Shown: positions 12,763 to 15,974 of the stretch, one piece after another
Position numbering within the stretch: position 1 is the first letter of the stretch
Layout of the letters: each line of letters opens with the position of its first letter
NCBI GenBank assembly: GCA_036675035.1
Contig: JAKFFO010000207.1
Coordinates: 1 to 15,974, forward strand
From: MESE01 sp036675035
GTDB lineage: Bacteria; Pseudomonadota; Gammaproteobacteria; Burkholderiales; Burkholderiaceae_D
DNA length: 15,974 nt
Direction of reading: 5' to 3'
Made by a program: the position numbers and the translations under genes
Notes under the pieces: generated by a model
Told to the model about the DNA's origin: nothing
The model's database searches: none
What the model saw: the letters and a program-made list of their open reading frames with translations, nothing else

Positions 12763-12782
12763 AATATTTATCGATGAATATT
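12763..12782. promoter_or_regulatory. 20-bp near-palindrome, possible operator
   Basis: AATATTTATCGATGAATATT is symmetric at 18 of 20 positions and lies about 165 bases upstream of the lipoprotein start. Its symmetry and AT-rich half-sites suit a dimeric repressor, but no regulator gene is nearby and no known consensus is matched. It could be a chance result of the two self-complementary words AATATT and ATCGAT. Confidence 0.3.
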
Positions 12783-13173
12783 TTCAGGGAACGGGTAAAG
12801 AACGAATCTTGATTTCCGGGAAAAAACTTGGCGGAACTACGCCAAAGGAATGCGAAGGACTTAGAAAGAAGCATGGGATACGAACAAATCTACCGCCTGA
12901 GAATATCGATAGGAGCCGCTGTTGCGATGATTGATACGGCCACACTTCAGATGCATGCGGAAAATTGTCGCCACGGAAGGTTGCAGAGTTACACACTGTT
13001 TCAACCGCGCCAACCTTGTCGCGGCTTTTTGTGACACAACATCAAAGCTGTTTCCAGATCGATACACTTGAATTCATAAGTCATTGAATTCAATAGAAAA
13101 AATAATTTGCATGCGGAATAAGCATTTTGTTGAAGCCCGCATGGGAGCGGGCTTGCGCCGGGGACAGCAGGGT

Positions 13174-13208
13174 TTATCCACAAACTTGTCCACAGTTATT
13201 GTGTACAA
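13174..13208. promoter_or_regulatory. DnaA-box-like cluster
   Basis: TTATCCACA at 13174-13182 is a perfect consensus DnaA box. TTGTCCACA at 13186-13194 differs at one position, and TGTGTACAA at 13200-13208 is a reversed box-like word (TTGTACACA on the minus strand). Three such words in 35 bases is more than chance would usually give. No dnaA, dnaN, parAB or replication gene is visible, so a chromosomal origin is not supported. It may be a DnaA-titrating or regulatory site. Confidence 0.4.
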
Positions 13209-13346
13209 GCGGAAATATCCTTTAGAAATCCAAGACTTAGGATAATTTACCGCTTCGTCGGATGAATCTTGCAAATATTTCGCTCACAAAATTTTATTGT
13301 CCTTCGGCAAGTACACGCAAAGGAAACGATCCCGTATCGCGCATGG

Positions 13347-15974
13347 TCAAGTTTGTTTATGCAACCAAACGCGCATCAGCGACAACAGTTTTGCAGCGTC
13401 AACCGGCTTGGTAATATAGTCCGAAGCACCGGCGGAAATACATTTGTCGCGGTCGCCTTTCATCGCTTTCGCCGTCAGCGTGATGATCGGCAAATGCCGG
13501 AACTTCGGGATGCTGCGGATCGCGCGCATCGTATCGTAGCCATCCATCTCGGGCATCATGATGTCCATCAGGACGATGTCGATATCGGGATTTTTTTCCA
13601 GCACCTCGATACCGCTCCTGCCGTTTTCCGCGAACAGCACCTCCATGTTTTCACGTTCGAGCACCGAACTCAGTGCAAAGATATTGCGCAAGTCGTCGTC
13701 CACCACGAGTACCTTCTGTCCTGCAAGCTGACCGTCCACAGCATGCATTGAATCCAGTATGCGGCGCTGCTGTTCCGGCAGGTTCGCATGTGACCGGTGC
13801 AGGAACAGCGCCGTCTCATCGAGCAAGCGCTCCGGCGACCTCGCATCCTTGACGACGACGGTCCTGGCAATCCGCTTGAGCTTCGCCGCCTCCTTTCGAT
13901 CCAGTTCCTTCGCGGTATAAATCACGACAGGTACATCGCGCAACGACCGGTCCGCGCCGATCTGGTCAAGCAGGTCAAAGCCGGTGCTGTCGGGCAAACC
14001 CAGGTCGAGCACCATGCAGTCGAAGTGTGATGCCTTGAGAAGTTCGAGCGCGCTCTTCCCGCTGTCGACAGCTGCGATGTCCACATCCGAATCGCCGATC
14101 ACGTCGAGGATCGCATTGCGTTGCCGCTCATCGTTTTCGACCACCAGCAAACTGCGCTTTTCATATGTCAGGAATTGCTGGATGCGGTGAAATTCCTCTT
14201 CCATGCGCTTCTTGCCTACCGGCTTGGACAAATAAGACAGCGCACCAAGACGCAGGCAGTGTTCGCGTTCCTTCCGGCTCGACAGCACATGCACCGGGAT
14301 GTGCCGAGTTCCCGGATCGCGTTTCAGGCGTTCCAGCACCATCACGCCGTCGGTATCGGACATATCGATATCGAGCAGTATCGCTGTTGGCACGTAGTCG
14401 CGCGCCAGCGTCAGCGCTGAATCGCTATGCATTGCGACGATGCCCTTGAAGTTCCTTTCCCGTGCAAAATCGAGCAGCGCCTTCACGGCACAGGCCTCCT
14501 CGCCGACGATCAATACCGATGCGTCGCCGGGCCCGATCAGCGCACGATCATCGAACGGCGCTTCCTCCATAAAATCGGCGTCCTCGCCGCTCGCTTCGTT
14601 TTCCAAAGCCGGAGGCGGCCCGTTGCCGGCAGGCGCTCGGCGCGTTTCCACCGTCTCCGAGGGGAGCGCCGGTGACAGATTGTACGCCGGATGGATCAAG
14701 TCTCCTTTTCCGAAGCCGGAGCTGTCGAACGGGAGGTACAGCGTAAACGTGCTCCCTTCGCCGACTTTGCTTTCAACCCGGATTTCTCCATTCAGCAAGC
14801 GGGCCAGCTCACGGCTGATCGACAGACCCAGCCCGGTGCCGCCATACTTGCGGGCAGTGCCACCGTCGGCTTGCTGGAACGCTTCGAAAATCAATTGCAG
14901 CTTGTCCGCAGGAATGCCGATACCGGTGTCGCTTACCGAAAAAGCCAGCACCGATTCGGCCGTATCGAGATTCGGATTGCCCGGCGTCCAGCCGGCACGG
15001 GCCAATCCGATCTTCAGCGCCACCTTGCCGTGTGCGGTGAACTTGAATGCGTTGGACAGCAGGTTCTTCAGTATCTGCTGCAGGCGCGTGGTATCGGTTC
15101 GAACAGCGGCAGGCAGGTCGTCGGTAAGGTCAACCGAAAAATCGATATTTCTGGCTTCGGCCATGTGCCGGAACGTACGCTCGACGTAGTGGCGCATGTT
15201 CTGGAAACGGTACTCGCTGACTTCGAGAGTGACCGTGCCGGACTCGATCTTCGACAGATCAAGAATATCGTTGATCAGTGTCAGCAGATCGCTGCCGGAA
15301 CCATGAATGGTTTTCGCATACTCGACCTGGTCGGCCGACAGGTTACCTTTCGGATTGTCGCTCAACTGCTGCGCCAGGATCAGCAAGCTGTTCAACGGCG
15401 TGCGCAGTTCGTGCGACATGTTGGCCAGAAACTCCGACTTGTATTTCGACGACAATGCCAGCTGCCGGGCTTTTTCTTCGAGCGCAATCTTGGCCTGTTC
15501 CACTTCGCTGTTCTTGCGCTCCACTTCGATGTTCTGATCGGATAGCAAACGCGCTTTTTCCGCAAGCTCCTGGTTGGTCTGCTGCAGTTCCTGCGCCAGC
15601 GATTGCGACTGAGTCAGCAGGCTTTCGGTCCGGCTGTTGGCTTCGATGGTGTTGATCACCGCACCGATCGATTCCATCAGCTGATCGAGGAATGACAAAT
15701 GGGTATCCGTGAACCGGTCCAGCGAAGCGATCTCGATCACCGCCTTGACCTGCTGCTCGAACAGGATCGGCAGCACCACGATATTGTTCGGCGGCGCCGA
15801 GCCCAGGCCCGACGACACCACGATGTAGTCGCGCGGCACGTCGGTCAGCCAGATGCGGGTCTTCTCCAGCGCGCACTGGCCCACCAGGCCTTCGCCCGGC
15901 AGGAAGGAGGTCGGCAGCTTGCGGCTGGAACGGTAGCCGTAGCTGGCGATCATGCGCAGGCGCGCATCGATCTC
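13347..15974 (-). CDS. Hybrid sensor histidine kinase with three receiver domains (5' end outside window)
   Basis: The frame is still open at the window edge, so the N-terminus is missing. Numbering from the first visible Met (15953): the end of a GAF domain (1-105), a coiled coil (about 105-168), HisKA with His181 in SHELRTPLN, and HATPase with N-box NLLSNAFKFT (about 297-306), DTGIGIP (342-348) and GGTGLGLS (371-378). Three receivers follow: about 480-595 (Asp528 in ILLDIDMSD), about 602-716 (Asp650 in VLDLGLPDS) and about 746-866 (Asp797 in VLMDIMMPEMDG). The first receiver lacks the usual double-acidic start (LIVGEEA), and the second has VKDARSP instead of a normal KP loop, so those two may be degenerate. 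The third looks fully functional. The layout is that of large cytoplasmic multi-receiver kinases. No HPt domain or separate response regulator is visible; the input and output are unknown. Confidence 0.94.
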   Translation of the reverse strand, partial: EIDARLRMIASYGYRSSRKLPTSFLPGEGLVGQCALEKTRIWLTDVPRDYIVVSSGLGSAPPNNIVVLPILFEQQVKAVIEIASLDRFTDTHLSFLDQLMESIGAVINTIEANSRTESLLTQSQSLAQELQQTNQELAEKARLLSDQNIEVERKNSEVEQAKIALEEKARQLALSSKYKSEFLANMSHELRTPLNSLLILAQQLSDNPKGNLSADQVEYAKTIHGSGSDLLTLINDILDLSKIESGTVTLEVSEYRFQNMRHYVERTFRHMAEARNIDFSVDLTDDLPAAVRTDTTRLQQILKNLLSNAFKFTAHGKVALKIGLARAGWTPGNPNLDTAESVLAFSVSDTGIGIPADKLQLIFEAFQQADGGTARKYGGTGLGLSISRELARLLNGEIRVESKVGEGSTFTLYLPFDSSGFGKGDLIHPAYNLSPALPSETVETRRAPAGNGPPPALENEASGEDADFMEEAPFDDRALIGPGDASVLIVGEEACAVKALLDFARERNFKGIVAMHSDSALTLARDYVPTAILLDIDMSDTDGVMVLERLKRDPGTRHIPVHVLSSRKEREHCLRLGALSYLSKPVGKKRMEEEFHRIQQFLTYEKRSLLVVENDERQRNAILDVIGDSDVDIAAVDSGKSALELLKASHFDCMVLDLGLPDSTGFDLLDQIGADRSLRDVPVVIYTAKELDRKEAAKLKRIARTVVVKDARSPERLLDETALFLHRSHANLPEQQRRILDSMHAVDGQLAGQKVLVVDDDLRNIFALSSVLERENMEVLFAENGRSGIEVLEKNPDIDIVLMDIMMPEMDGYDTMRAIRSIPKFRHLPIITLTAKAMKGDRDKCISAGASDYITKPVDAAKLLSLMRVWLHKQT

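Larger units (their letters stand above)
12601..13346. other. 746-bp AT-richer intergenic region without a convincing gene
   Basis: The stretch lies downstream of the hybrid kinase and upstream of the lipoprotein gene. Short ORFs exist on both strands, but none has host-like codon use or a recognisable product. Visible structure: a near-palindrome at 12763-12782, a CCGCG/CGCGG hairpin followed by CTTTTT (13005-13030, plus strand), AAGCCCGC/GCGGGCTT (13133-13140 with 13147-13154) and a cluster of DnaA-box-like 9-mers (13174-13208). The hairpin at 13133-13154 may end kinase transcription on the minus strand, although no T-run follows it there. An unannotated small RNA is possible. Confidence 0.4.

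Noticed and set aside
12828..13034. Plus-strand 68-codon ORF ending in a hairpin with a T-run
   Set aside because: Codon use is not host-like and several overlapping ORFs of equal quality exist on the other strand. The hairpin stem is only 5 bp.
13174..13208. Chromosomal or plasmid replication origin
   Set aside because: Three DnaA-like words only, with no dnaA, rep or partition gene and no AT-rich 13-mer array recognised.

Overview
The window reads like a chromosomal segment of a betaproteobacterium. Moderate to high GC, the mix of families (hybrid GAF histidine kinase, DUF6152/DUF6644 pair, Slam/TbpB-like lipoprotein, glycosyltransferase plus amylo-alpha-1,6-glucosidase) and the codon style fit Burkholderiales, perhaps Oxalobacteraceae. 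That placement is inference; there is no rRNA or other marker gene here.

Region 1 (1-4100) is an accessory block. After the 3' end of one plus-strand gene come seven small, mostly unrelated genes, all on the minus strand: two VOC/glyoxalase-fold proteins, an inner-membrane hydrolase-like protein, a TspO/MBR protein, a broken small membrane protein, a MmcQ/YjbR protein and an orphan 107-residue protein. Between about 2350 and 3930 the DNA has the architecture of integron gene cassettes. Two attC-like recombination sites (2927-2992 and 3525-3579) lie directly after ORF stops. The outer R boxes of the flanking cassettes are complementary in the way cassette circularisation predicts. No integrase gene is visible, so this looks like a CALIN (cluster of attC sites lacking an integrase). 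Two non-coding elements of about 160 bp with inverted-repeat ends sit in the array. One (2583-2748) splits the membrane-protein gene, and removing it with one copy of a 4-bp repeat restores a 123-codon frame.

Region 2 (4369-9800) holds a DUF2164 gene, then a minus-strand pair (GT4 glycosyltransferase followed by a large glycogen-debranching-type enzyme, overlapping by 8 bp). Divergent from that pair is a two-CBS-domain protein, separated by a hairpin-rich intergenic region. Small hypothetical ORFs follow.

Region 3 (9800-12600) carries a coupled DUF6152/DUF6644 pair (exported small protein plus membrane protein), a cluster of palindromes, and a 508-residue lipoprotein whose C-terminus resembles the TbpB-type beta-barrel.

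Region 4 (12601-15974) is a 746-bp AT-richer intergenic stretch with DnaA-box-like motifs and palindromes. It is followed by a large hybrid sensor kinase (GAF, coiled coil, HisKA, HATPase, three receiver domains) whose 5' end lies outside the window.
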